Notes: generated by a model not told the origin, from the sequence alone. 6,260 bases of DNA from MED-G82 sp964342675 (GCA_964342675.1 CAYFFR010000045.1:1-6260); one strand, 5' to 3'; shown: positions 1-6,260, counted from the first letter of the stretch. A program made the numbers and translations.

Positions 1-413
1 TAGTCAACAAATACTGTTGGACTCTGGCCTTTTTTTGCAACTCTGATTACAAGCAGTTCAGAACAACTACCTTCATCAACTGCTGGTGCATCCTCATCAC
101 CACCATGGATCCAATTTGATCGTTCGAACCAATAATTACCTGCTGAGACTGTTTCATATTTGCCAGATACATTGGTATTTGATTCTCCATCAAGAACGTA
201 AACAAGGGTCCCATAAGGATGGTAATGCTTGGCACCATTTGCCTGACCACAAGGATTATATTTTTCTACATATAGATCAAGCTCTCCAGCCAAATCAAAA
301 ATTTCTTGAGATGACATTCCTTGAGCAGCTACCTTATTTTCCTCATGATGGGCTGACCAAATTAACCCTGTAAAGACACATAATAATGTTAATACATAAA
401 ATCTTTTATTCAT
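1..413 (-). CDS. Exported cupin-domain protein (3' end cut by window edge)
   Basis: An open frame starts at the ATG at 413-411 and runs 137 codons to the window edge, where the last two bases read TA, so the stop may lie just outside. Residues 1-21 form a signal peptide (basic start, hydrophobic core, cleavage probably after WSA), implying export to the periplasm. Residues 60-125 fit a single cupin barrel: motif 1 has H63-x-H65 and G76, and motif 2 has G92 and H103. Three histidine metal ligands are present, but the usual motif 1 glutamate position is Thr69. C55 and C117 could form a disulfide. A good Shine-Dalgarno (AAGGAG, six bases before ATG) fixes the start. It lies 128 bases downstream of korB on the same strand and may have its own promoter. 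The substrate cannot be told; small cupins include both enzymes and binding proteins. Confidence 0.8.
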   Translation of the reverse strand, partial: MNKRFYVLTLLCVFTGLIWSAHHEENKVAAQGMSSQEIFDLAGELDLYVEKYNPCGQANGAKHYHPYGTLVYVLDGESNTNVSGKYETVSAGNYWFERSNWIHGGDEDAPAVDEGSCSELLVIRVAKKGQSPTVFVD

Positions 414-419
414 GCTTCA

Positions 420-425
420 CTCCTT
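420..425 (-). promoter_or_regulatory. Ribosome binding site of the cupin gene
   Basis: The minus strand reads AAGGAG six bases before the ATG at 413-411. It is the strongest Shine-Dalgarno in the window. It supports both the reality of the cupin frame and its start. Confidence 0.75.
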
Positions 426-474
426 TTATTTAAATATAGTGATCTTTAACTATAATCGATAATAAATATAAATA

Positions 475-503
475 ATAATTCGTCTTGACTTCAGTGATGC
501 CAA
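475..503 (-). promoter_or_regulatory. Possible promoter for the cupin gene
   Basis: On the minus strand TTGGCA (503-498, five of six matches to the -35 consensus) is followed after 17 bases by AATTAT (480-475, four of six to the -10). Transcription would begin near 468, giving a leader of about 55 bases. A second -10-like hexamer, TATAGT at 454-449, has no -35 partner. The gap after korB shows no clear terminator hairpin, so read-through from the operon is also possible. Confidence 0.3.
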
Positions 504-541
504 ACCATCTTATAGTCAGCTCCAAATATTGATTTATATAT

Positions 542-1597
542 CTACTTTAATCCGGCGTTAATTTCCAGTAAGTTTTTCTTACCAGGACATAGATCAGCTT
601 CATTTAATTGATTCAGAGGAGTATCAGTAAGGTTTAATATCTCTTTATGGTCTTTGCTTTGTGGATCAATGTATAGCAAACCGGTTAATACTTTGCCTTG
701 TTCTGCGGTTTTATTAATTTGATTCATTGCATTTAATTTGTTAGCTGGATCATAATCTTTTGCTACTTTTTCCAATGAGAGGATAGACCCATCATGTAGT
801 GCAATATCTATTTCTTGGCCAGTTTTATAGTCAACAGTTATCTCTTCTTTTGAAGGCACAAAATCAGGTTTCGCAACCGTCTCATTATGCTCTCTAATAT
901 AATCATAGCTTTTAGTTGATCCAGGATGATTATTAAAAGTGACACAAGGCGATATCACATCTAACAGAGCAAACCCTTTATACTTCATTGCAGCTTTAAT
1001 GAGTGGCACAAGTTGACGCCTATCTCCTGAGAAGCTTCTAGCCACAAACCCAGCCCCTAATTGAATAGCCATAGAACATAAATCAATAGGCGCAAATAGA
1101 TTATCTTCACCATACTTACTCTTTGAATCTAAATCGTTTGTAGCGGAAAACTGACCTTTAGTTAAACCATATGTGCCGTTATTTTCTACAATGTAGACAA
1201 GATTCAATTGTCTCCTTGCAGCATGTATGAATTGACCAATCCCTATTGATGCTGTATCTCCATCTCCCGATACACCTAGATAGATTAATTCATGGTTACC
1301 TAAATTAGCTCCTGTAGCAACTGACGGCATACGTCCATGCACGGAATTAAAGCCATGAGATTGATTCAGAAAATAAGCAGGAGATTTAGAGGAACATCCA
1401 ATTCCTGATAACTTAACTATCTGATGAGATGATAGACTTAGTTCATAGCAGGATTCTATAATTGCAGCACTAATAGAATCATGACCACAGCCTGCACATA
1501 GACTAGATACAGCTCCTTCATAATCTCTTCTAGTGAGACCTAAACTATTTTTCTTAAGGTTTGGATGGTGATTTTTTGGTTTATTTATATAAGTCAT
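542..1597 (-). CDS. korB: 2-oxoacid:ferredoxin oxidoreductase, beta (TPP-binding) subunit, KorB type
   Basis: This is the thiamine-diphosphate subunit that decarboxylates the 2-oxoacid and passes electrons to a proximal [4Fe-4S] cluster; it is cytoplasmic. The TPP/Mg motif is clear: GDGD at residues 111-114 and, some 25 residues on, ENN at 138-140, followed by GTYGLTKGQ. Cluster ligands are probably C34 and C37 (CAGC), C68 (in GIGCSS) and C217 (in SPCVTFNN), the spacing seen in archaeal and bacterial OFOR beta subunits. The length of 351 aa suits KorB of aerobic bacteria. The start is the ATG directly after the korA stop (TAAATG), with GGGA six bases upstream, so translation is probably coupled. 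The alpha partner lies immediately upstream. Substrate is inferred: the KorAB type suggests 2-oxoglutarate, but pyruvate or a branched-chain 2-oxoacid cannot be excluded. Confidence 0.93.
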   Translation of the reverse strand: MTYINKPKNHHPNLKKNSLGLTRRDYEGAVSSLCAGCGHDSISAAIIESCYELSLSSHQIVKLSGIGCSSKSPAYFLNQSHGFNSVHGRMPSVATGANLGNHELIYLGVSGDGDTASIGIGQFIHAARRQLNLVYIVENNGTYGLTKGQFSATNDLDSKSKYGEDNLFAPIDLCSMAIQLGAGFVARSFSGDRRQLVPLIKAAMKYKGFALLDVISPCVTFNNHPGSTKSYDYIREHNETVAKPDFVPSKEEITVDYKTGQEIDIALHDGSILSLEKVAKDYDPANKLNAMNQINKTAEQGKVLTGLLYIDPQSKDHKEILNLTDTPLNQLNEADLCPGKKNLLEINAGLK

Positions 1598-3421
1598 TTA
1601 TGTTCCCGTAGCAGTTTTTTTATTTTTATTAAAATATGTAATGATTTCATTTGATATGTAGTTTGCTGTGATTGGTGATCCATCAAAGCAGAGTACGGAC
1701 TTAAGTTTTTCTGGATTCACATCACCTTCATTTAATAATAAAGACCTCATTTGACCGTCTCTATTTTGTTCAATAACAAACAAGATGTCATGATTGTCTA
1801 TGAACCTCCAAACTTCTTTACCAAAAGGGAAAGATCTTAATCGCATAGCGTCAACTGAGATTTTATTTTTAGATAGAATGTCTAAATTTTCTCGCATTGG
1901 CGCCTCAGTAGTACCAAAGTAAATAATTCCAATTTTACTTTTATTCCGGATTTGCTTGAATTCAGCTTTAGGTAGAAATTTATGAATGTTTTCAAATTTT
2001 TTCTGAATTCTAGAAAGATTTCTTGCATTGACTTCACCATCTTCAATGTATCTAGCAAATTCGTCATGAGATGTCCCTCTTGTGAAATATGCACCTTTTT
2101 GAGGATGGACTCCAGGGTAGGTTCTGTATGGTATCCCATCACCATCTACATCTAAATACCTACCAAAAGATTCCATTTTATCTAGATCATCTTTAGATAA
2201 GACTTTACCTTTATCAAATTTCTTAGAATCATCCCATTGAAATTCTGGTGTAGTCCAATCATTCATCCCCAAATCTAAATCCGATAATACAAATAAGGGA
2301 GTTTGTATTCTGTCTGCTAAATCAAAAGACATATGGGCAAATTCAAAGCATTCATTAGGACTAGCAGGAATTAACATTACATGTTTTGTATCTCCATGTG
2401 ATGCATAAGCACAAGTAATTAGATCAGATTGTTGGGTTCTTGTAGGCATGCCTGTGGAAGGTCCACCTCTTTGGATATTAAAGATAACGACTGGAACTTC
2501 TGCAAAATACGCTAGACCTATAAATTCATTCATGAGAGATATTCCTGGCCCACTAGTCGCAGTAAATGCTCTAGCTCCATTCCAATTTGCGCCTATTGCT
2601 ATGCCTATAGCAGCTAGCTCATCTTCAGCTTGCACAAATGCATAATTATTTTTTTTGGTCTTTGCATCAACCCGAAATGATTCACAGTGTTTCTTATAGG
2701 CTTCTGCAACTGATGTTGAGGGTGTGATCGGATACCATGAACAAACCGTAGCACCTGCATAAACACATCCCAGACCTGTTGCATTATTACCATTAGTCAA
2801 GATCATGCCCTTTGTTTTATTTCCTTCTTTAACTTTTATTTGACATCGATTTTGTAGATTCTTTTTTGCATAATTAAAACCAATCTCAAGGGCTCTAACA
2901 TTTGGTTCGATCAGCTTTTCTTTGCTCTTAAACTGTTCTTTAATTAATTTTATGTATATGCCTTTTTTTATATTTAATAAATATGATAAAGCACCAACAT
3001 AAATTAAATTTTTAAACAGGAGCCTAGTTTTTGGATTAGTGAATTCATTCACACATAATGTTGTTAGGGGTATTTCAAGAACATTAATATCTGACCTTCC
3101 AAAATCTCTTTTCCATGAAGAGTCATACAATAGGTAGCCTCCAGAATTCAATTCTTTTACATCATCGTTATATGATTGTGGGTTCATTACAACTGCAATA
3201 TCAGTACCCGGTTTTCTACCCAAGTAACCTTTTGCACTTACTCTCACCTCAAACCATGTAGGCAACCCTTGGATGTTAGAAGGGAAAATATTTTTAGGGC
3301 TAACAGGTATACCAGATCTAAAGATACCTTTTGCAAACATTTGGTTCGCACTAGCTGAGCCAGATCCATTTACATTAGCAAACTTAATAACAAATTCATT
3401 AGTAGATTTAATTTGCTTCAT
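1598..3421 (-). CDS. korA: 2-oxoacid:ferredoxin oxidoreductase, fused gamma-alpha subunit, KorA type
   Basis: This subunit pairs with KorB to bind substrate and CoA. Residues 1 to about 190 are the gamma domain (NGSGSASAN near 18-26, then SNIQGLPTWFEVRVS at 48-62). A lysine-rich linker leads to the alpha pyrimidine-binding domain from about 206: YPITPST at 230-236, AEDELAAIG at 265-273, TSGPG at 289-293 and RGGPSTGMPT at 318-327. A conserved DVDGDGIPYRTYPG stretch sits at 424-437, and a C-terminal domain II follows from about 495. The gamma-then-alpha order and 607 aa match KorA of aerobic bacteria such as mycobacteria. The start overlaps the upstream stop by 4 bases (ATGA), with GAAGG seven bases before it. 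No cysteine cluster motif is seen here, as expected, since the iron-sulphur centre is in KorB. Family assignment is firm; preference for 2-oxoglutarate is inference. Confidence 0.93.
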   Translation of the reverse strand: MKQIKSTNEFVIKFANVNGSGSASANQMFAKGIFRSGIPVSPKNIFPSNIQGLPTWFEVRVSAKGYLGRKPGTDIAVVMNPQSYNDDVKELNSGGYLLYDSSWKRDFGRSDINVLEIPLTTLCVNEFTNPKTRLLFKNLIYVGALSYLLNIKKGIYIKLIKEQFKSKEKLIEPNVRALEIGFNYAKKNLQNRCQIKVKEGNKTKGMILTNGNNATGLGCVYAGATVCSWYPITPSTSVAEAYKKHCESFRVDAKTKKNNYAFVQAEDELAAIGIAIGANWNGARAFTATSGPGISLMNEFIGLAYFAEVPVVIFNIQRGGPSTGMPTRTQQSDLITCAYASHGDTKHVMLIPASPNECFEFAHMSFDLADRIQTPLFVLSDLDLGMNDWTTPEFQWDDSKKFDKGKVLSKDDLDKMESFGRYLDVDGDGIPYRTYPGVHPQKGAYFTRGTSHDEFARYIEDGEVNARNLSRIQKKFENIHKFLPKAEFKQIRNKSKIGIIYFGTTEAPMRENLDILSKNKISVDAMRLRSFPFGKEVWRFIDNHDILFVIEQNRDGQMRSLLLNEGDVNPEKLKSVLCFDGSPITANYISNEIITYFNKNKKTATGT

Positions 3422-5418
3422 GAATAGACCTTCGCCTCGTTATATAAATAGGTTTGCATATCCCATGCACCAGTAGGGCATCTTTCGGCACATAAACCAC
3501 AGTGCAAACACATATCTTCATCTTTTATCATTGAATTTTTGGTGGGTAACACTTTTGATACAAGAAGATCCTGCTCTATGTTTAATGCTGGTATTCTAAG
3601 ATTTTTTCTAAGCTCTGCTTCAGTATCATTAGGAATAAAATTAATACAATCTGTAGGACAAATATCAACACATGCATCACACTCTATGCATAAATTTTCT
3701 TCAAACACTGTTTGGGCATCACAGTTTAAACATCTTTGTGCTTCTTCAAAGGCAAGTTGCTCATCAAACCCTAATTCAACTTCAACTTTTAGGTTCTTTA
3801 ATGAAACTTTTTGATCTGCCTTAGGAACCATAAATCTTTTAGCTTGTGATATATCGTTGTCATAAGACCACTCATGAACCCCCATCTTTTGACTGATAAG
3901 ATTAGTATTTGGATCAGGTCTATCGTTGAGATCTTGCTTGTTACAGAATTTATCTATAGATATTGCAGCCTGATGAGCATGAGCCACTGCAGTAATGATG
4001 TTTTCAGGACCCCAGGCAGCATCACCTCCAAAAAATACTTTTGGATGAGAAGATTGGAAAGTAGTTTTATCAACAACAGGCATATCCCATTCTCCAAATT
4101 CAATACCAATGTCTCTTTCAATCCACTCAAAAGAATTATCTTGGCCTATAGCTACCAGAACATCATCACAATCTATTATCACTGGAGGTTCGCCGGTTGG
4201 CACCAAGGAGCGTTTACCCTTCTCATCGAATACAGCATCAACTTTTTCAAACTCCATGCCTACTAATTTATTATTTTCAAGCAGAAATTTTTTAGGCACA
4301 TGATTTTCATAAATTGGAATATTTTCTTCCATGGCATCTTCTATTTCCCATTCAGATGCTTTCATTTGATTAAAAGGACTTCTAACAAGAACCTTTACAT
4401 CTTTCGCACCCAATCGTAATGATGATCTGCAACAGTCCATAGCGGTATTACCTCCACCCAGCACTATCACTTTTTTTCCAACAGATGTTGTATGTCCAAA
4501 AGCTATACTGGTGAGCCAATCTATGCCTATGTGGATGTTTTTTTCTGCTTCCTGTCTACCTTCTATATTTAAATCTTTTCCCTTTGGTGCCCCAGTACCA
4601 ACAAAAATAGCATCAAAGTCCTCAGTTAACAGCTCCCTCATACTTTTAATTTCAGAATTAAATCTTGTTTCAATACCTAAATTAATAATCTGATCTACTT
4701 CTTCATCAAGCACTTCAATAGGTAATCTAAAAGATGGAATATTTGTTCTCATTAGTCCACCAGCACAAGGATCTTTTTCAAATAAGACACATTGATAACC
4801 AATAACCAATAAATCTCTTGCAACCGCCAAGGAGGCTGGCCCACCACCTATTAACGCTATTTTTTTACCATTTTTCTTTTTAGGTATCTTTGGTAGTAGG
4901 GGGGCTATATCTTCTTTATAGTCAGATGCAACTCGTTTGAGTCTGCATATCGCAACAGCTTTTTCATGTGTCCTAGTTCTTCGACATGCAGGTTCACATG
5001 GTCTGTCACAAGTCCTGCCTAAGATTCCAGGAAATACATTTGACTCCCAATTAATCATATAAGCATCTGTATACTCACCCTGGGCAATTTTTCTAATGTA
5101 TTCAGGTACAGGAGTATGGGCTGGACAAGCATACTGACAATCCACTACTTTATGATAGTACTGAGGATCAGCTGTATTTGTAGGAGGCATGAATGGCTTT
5201 ACATCAGACTCAAAATTATTTGATAATTTATTTTTTGTTTTAGCTATTTTTGTTTTAAATTTCTTGACGAAAGGGTCTCTAAGTTTTTGAGCTTTTCTTA
5301 AATCATGAGTTTTTAAAGAGGCTCTAAGATCGTAACCAAGGTCTTTACGAAGAGATTCAGGTACGGCTACTCTAACCCAATATGTATTATGTCTTTTAAA
5401 AAGATATTTAGTATCCAT
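3418..5418 (-). CDS. GltD/NfnB-like FAD and NAD(P)H oxidoreductase with terminal 2[4Fe-4S] domain and integrase-like N-terminus
   Basis: This is a cytoplasmic electron-transfer flavoprotein of the glutamate synthase small-subunit superfamily, likely exchanging electrons between NAD(P)H and the KorAB enzyme or ferredoxin. Residues 1-58 resemble the integrase DUF6538 domain. A lysine-rich linker follows, then a Fer4_20-type domain with cysteines C94, C98, C137, C141 and C145. The FAD-binding motif GGGPASL is at 191-197, the NAD(P)H motif LGGGNTAMD at 320-328 and the second FAD motif FFGGDAAWGPENI at 462-474. C-terminal ferredoxin clusters use C577, C580, C583, C587 and C637, C640, C643, C647, each ending in CP. 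At 666 aa it is longer than relatives of about 590 because of the N-terminal extension. The ATG at 5418 has GGGGAG upstream, though spaced 11 bases; the only internal ATG near the domain joint, M77 (5190), lacks a Shine-Dalgarno. It heads the operon. It is not true GltD: no large GltB subunit is present. Confidence 0.9.
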   Translation of the reverse strand: MDTKYLFKRHNTYWVRVAVPESLRKDLGYDLRASLKTHDLRKAQKLRDPFVKKFKTKIAKTKNKLSNNFESDVKPFMPPTNTADPQYYHKVVDCQYACPAHTPVPEYIRKIAQGEYTDAYMINWESNVFPGILGRTCDRPCEPACRRTRTHEKAVAICRLKRVASDYKEDIAPLLPKIPKKKNGKKIALIGGGPASLAVARDLLVIGYQCVLFEKDPCAGGLMRTNIPSFRLPIEVLDEEVDQIINLGIETRFNSEIKSMRELLTEDFDAIFVGTGAPKGKDLNIEGRQEAEKNIHIGIDWLTSIAFGHTTSVGKKVIVLGGGNTAMDCCRSSLRLGAKDVKVLVRSPFNQMKASEWEIEDAMEENIPIYENHVPKKFLLENNKLVGMEFEKVDAVFDEKGKRSLVPTGEPPVIIDCDDVLVAIGQDNSFEWIERDIGIEFGEWDMPVVDKTTFQSSHPKVFFGGDAAWGPENIITAVAHAHQAAISIDKFCNKQDLNDRPDPNTNLISQKMGVHEWSYDNDISQAKRFMVPKADQKVSLKNLKVEVELGFDEQLAFEEAQRCLNCDAQTVFEENLCIECDACVDICPTDCINFIPNDTEAELRKNLRIPALNIEQDLLVSKVLPTKNSMIKDEDMCLHCGLCAERCPTGAWDMQTYLYNEAKVYS
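3429..3433 (-). promoter_or_regulatory. Ribosome binding site of korA
   Basis: GAAGG on the minus strand, seven bases before the korA ATG, lies inside the last codons of the flavoprotein gene. With the ATGA overlap it indicates coupled translation of the two genes. Confidence 0.55.
5245..5418 (-). other. DUF6538-like (tyrosine integrase N-terminal) domain fused to the flavoprotein
   Basis: Codons 1-58 of the flavoprotein gene encode a segment that reads like the N-terminus of phage and island tyrosine integrases: YLFKRHNTYWVRVAVPESL (residues 5-23), then LRASLKTHDLRKAQKL (31-46). The hallmark pattern is an aromatic-rich strand, V-P-x-x-L-R, S-L-K-T and then an A/R/K-rich helix. The integrase core-binding and catalytic domains are absent; the Fer4_20 domain begins by residue 84. 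The pattern is recognised from memory of the family, not from a profile search. Confidence 0.7.
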
Positions 5419-5429
5419 GTGTCAATTAG

Positions 5430-5435
5430 CTCCCC
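5430..5435 (-). promoter_or_regulatory. Ribosome binding site of the flavoprotein gene, unusually far from its start
   Basis: The minus strand reads GGGGAG, with 11 bases between it and the ATG at 5418, longer than the usual 5-9. It is still the only purine-rich site near any candidate start. It therefore favours the long form that includes the integrase-like N-terminus over a start at 5190. Confidence 0.5.
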
Positions 5436-5480
5436 TAAAATTTTGGCACATATTTTGAAATTAAATGGTACAGGAAATTT

Positions 5481-5486
5481 ATTATA
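5481..5486 (-). promoter_or_regulatory. Probable -10 element of the flavoprotein-korA-korB operon
   Basis: A perfect TATAAT lies on the minus strand at 5486-5481, which would start transcription near 5474 and give a leader of about 55 bases. No good -35 hexamer lies 16-18 bases upstream. Instead there is a run of A and T (5497-5520) that could act as an UP-like or curved element. Confidence 0.45.
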
Positions 5487-5569
5487 ATAATAAGGATTTT
5501 TTTAAAAATTATTTTATTTCTATTGACATAACTTAATAATAAATGTATGTGACAGAAAACAGATAATTT

Positions 5570-5598
5570 TTGAATCATAATATGCATATCTATACAAT
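5570..5598 (+). promoter_or_regulatory. Probable promoter of the small exported-protein genes
   Basis: TTGAAT (5570-5575, four of six to the -35) is followed after 17 bases by TACAAT (5593-5598, five of six to the -10). The predicted transcript starts near 5605, leaving a leader of about 22 bases before the ATG at 5627. A perfect TTGACA at 5523-5528 lies further upstream, but its 17-base partner TATGTG is a poor -10. The promoter overlaps the possible TTG start at 5570, which argues against that longer reading of the gene. Confidence 0.45.
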
Positions 5599-5616
5599 AG
5601 TAGTAAATAATAAGTT

Positions 5617-5621
5617 AGAGG
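5617..5621 (+). promoter_or_regulatory. Ribosome binding site deciding the start at 5627
   Basis: AGAGG is followed by five T residues and then the ATG at 5627. This spacing picks 5627 over the TTG at 5570, the upstream ATG at 5582 and the ATG at 5633. It also places the signal peptide at the very N-terminus. Confidence 0.55.
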
Positions 5622-5626
5622 TTTTT

Positions 5627-5986
5627 ATGAAAATGAGTAAGCATAAATTTATATTTTTATTCGGTTGTTTTAGCATTTTTATTTTTGCTGATGGACATAC
5701 TATGAATCCGGAAAGAGAATCTCATCATTTAATTTCTAAGCAAGACTGTAAAGAAATGAAAAATGGTATCGGCACCTTTTTATATGGTGCTGATTTGCTT
5801 TTCAATGAAGCAGAAGAATTAAAAAAGAAAACTGGTTCAGAGAACGAAGAGTATTGGGAAAAAATGGAAGGAGCAACATGGCTATCAGGTTTAGCAGCAA
5901 ATTATTCAACCATTTATGATGTTTGGTGTAAAAAATCTCAAATGAAAAGAAAACATAAGAAGAACAAAGATAAAAATAAGAAATGA
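5627..5986 (+). CDS. Small exported protein of unknown function with basic tail
   Basis: I do not recognise this 119-residue protein. It opens with a signal peptide (MKMSKHK, then a phenylalanine- and isoleucine-rich core ending in IFADG), so the mature protein of about 95 residues is probably periplasmic. A cysteine inside the hydrophobic core (FGC) is not a proper lipobox, since the hydrophobic stretch continues past it. The mature part has two cysteines, in QDCKE and VWCKK, which could form one disulfide around a probably helical middle (the LLFNEAEELKKK region). The last 18 or so residues are almost all lysine, arginine and polar residues, a possible contact to nucleic acid, lipopolysaccharide or membrane phosphates. 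The frame could be extended upstream to a TTG at 5570, but the Shine-Dalgarno and signal peptide favour 5627. It overlaps the next gene by 4 bases, so the two are probably co-translated. Confidence 0.75.
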   Translation: MKMSKHKFIFLFGCFSIFIFADGHTMNPERESHHLISKQDCKEMKNGIGTFLYGADLLFNEAEELKKKTGSENEEYWEKMEGATWLSGLAANYSTIYDVWCKKSQMKRKHKKNKDKNKK

Positions 5987-6249
5987 AGTTTTATTTACTT
6001 GCTGCCCAATCTATTTTTCTATCATCTTGTATGACCAACGATTTTAATAATGATTTAGATGCATATGATTTAGGCATAAGCGAAACAACTGTTAGCGGTT
6101 ACGATTCTGCAATCAGAGGCGAGTGTTTACAAATATCACATGGAGGCCCTGGAGTGGGCATCTTTCCGCCGCAAAAGACAATAGGCAAAGAGTATTTTGA
6201 TTGCATAGAAAGGAAGCAAGAAAAAGAGCTAAATAATCTAGAAGATTAA
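5983..6249 (+). CDS. Small putative lipoprotein of unknown function
   Basis: This encodes 88 residues beginning with a short lipoprotein signal peptide: a lysine, a hydrophobic stretch and the lipobox LSSC, giving C16 as the lipidated residue. Met and Thr follow the cysteine, so there is no Asp at +2 and outer-membrane sorting is plausible. The mature part of about 73 residues is acidic (FNNDLDAYDLG, ending EKELNNLED). It holds C49 and C74 and a glycine/proline-rich loop (HGGPGVGIFPPQK). No known family is recognised. The ATG overlaps the stop of the upstream gene (ATGA) and has only a weak A-rich leader, so translation probably depends on coupling. The acidic charge here and the very basic tail of the neighbour suggest, by inference only, that the two products may interact in the envelope. 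Confidence 0.7.
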   Translation: MKFYLLAAQSIFLSSCMTNDFNNDLDAYDLGISETTVSGYDSAIRGECLQISHGGPGVGIFPPQKTIGKEYFDCIERKQEKELNNLED

Positions 6250-6260
6250 TCAATAAATTT

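Noticed and set aside
47..250. Minus-strand open frame of 67 codons inside the cupin region
   Set aside because: The cupin frame covers the same bases, has a signal peptide, a Shine-Dalgarno and cupin motifs; this one has none and is a shadow.
86..373. Plus-strand open frame starting with a histidine run
   Set aside because: It is antisense to the cupin gene, its composition is unlike a real protein, and it has no ribosome binding site.
414..541. Rho-independent terminator after korB
   Set aside because: No GC-rich hairpin followed by a T run was found on the minus strand in this gap.
1882..2145. Minus-strand 87-codon open frame within korA
   Set aside because: It is an out-of-frame shadow of the well supported KorA C-terminal region.
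2131..2152. EF-hand-like DVDGDG loop in KorA as a novel calcium site
   Set aside because: The surrounding DVDGDGIPYRTYPG stretch is a regular feature of the KorA family, so it is not special to this gene.
3874..4266. Plus-strand 130-codon open frame
   Set aside because: It lies antisense to conserved flavoprotein sequence (FAD motif and ferredoxin linker) and shows no family features.
5491..5520. A/T run with a TTTTTAAAAA core as a terminator or attachment site
   Set aside because: It is a simple A/T palindrome with no GC stem and no matching direct repeat elsewhere in the window; the integrase-like domain alone does not make it an att site.
5523..5536. FNR-like site (TTGAC, four bases, CTTAA)
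   Set aside because: The second half-site matches the ATCAA consensus at only three of five bases; in such AT-rich DNA this is not significant.
5570..5626. Upstream TTG extension of the first small exported protein
   Set aside because: It would bury the signal peptide behind 19 residues, has no Shine-Dalgarno, and overlaps the likely promoter.

Overview
The window is AT-rich, gene-dense DNA with the standard code (TGA is used as a stop), short intergenic gaps, Gram-negative type signal peptides and a lipobox. The protein style and base composition suggest a streamlined marine proteobacterium, perhaps SAR86-like. That assignment is impression only, because no rRNA or other marker gene is present.

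Layout. At the left edge (1-413, minus) is the 5' part of a gene for a small exported cupin protein, cut by the window end. From 542 to 5418, also minus, lies a tight three-gene operon, transcribed right to left. Its first gene is a 666-residue GltD/NfnB-like flavoprotein carrying iron-sulphur modules at both ends. It overlaps by 4 bases (ATGA) a fused gamma-alpha subunit of a 2-oxoacid:ferredoxin oxidoreductase (607 aa), whose stop directly abuts the start of the thiamine-diphosphate beta subunit (351 aa). A 208-base divergent promoter region (5419-5626) separates this operon from two small plus-strand genes (5627-5986 and 5983-6249). These overlap by 4 bases and encode an exported basic-tailed protein and a small lipoprotein, neither of which I recognise.

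How the genes work together. The KorA/KorB pair should oxidatively decarboxylate a 2-oxoacid, most likely 2-oxoglutarate, with CoA, and release low-potential electrons. The flavoprotein, with an N-terminal Fer4_20-type domain, FAD and NAD(P)H folds and a C-terminal 2[4Fe-4S] ferredoxin domain, is the obvious electron partner. It would link the 2-oxoacid reaction to the NAD(P)H pool. This role is inferred from domains and the operon, not demonstrated.

The most unusual item is the N-terminus of the flavoprotein. Its first 58 or so residues look like the N-terminal domain of phage-type tyrosine integrases (DUF6538-like), fused in frame to a complete metabolic oxidoreductase. I found no tRNA, rRNA, CRISPR array, insertion sequence or convincing terminator.
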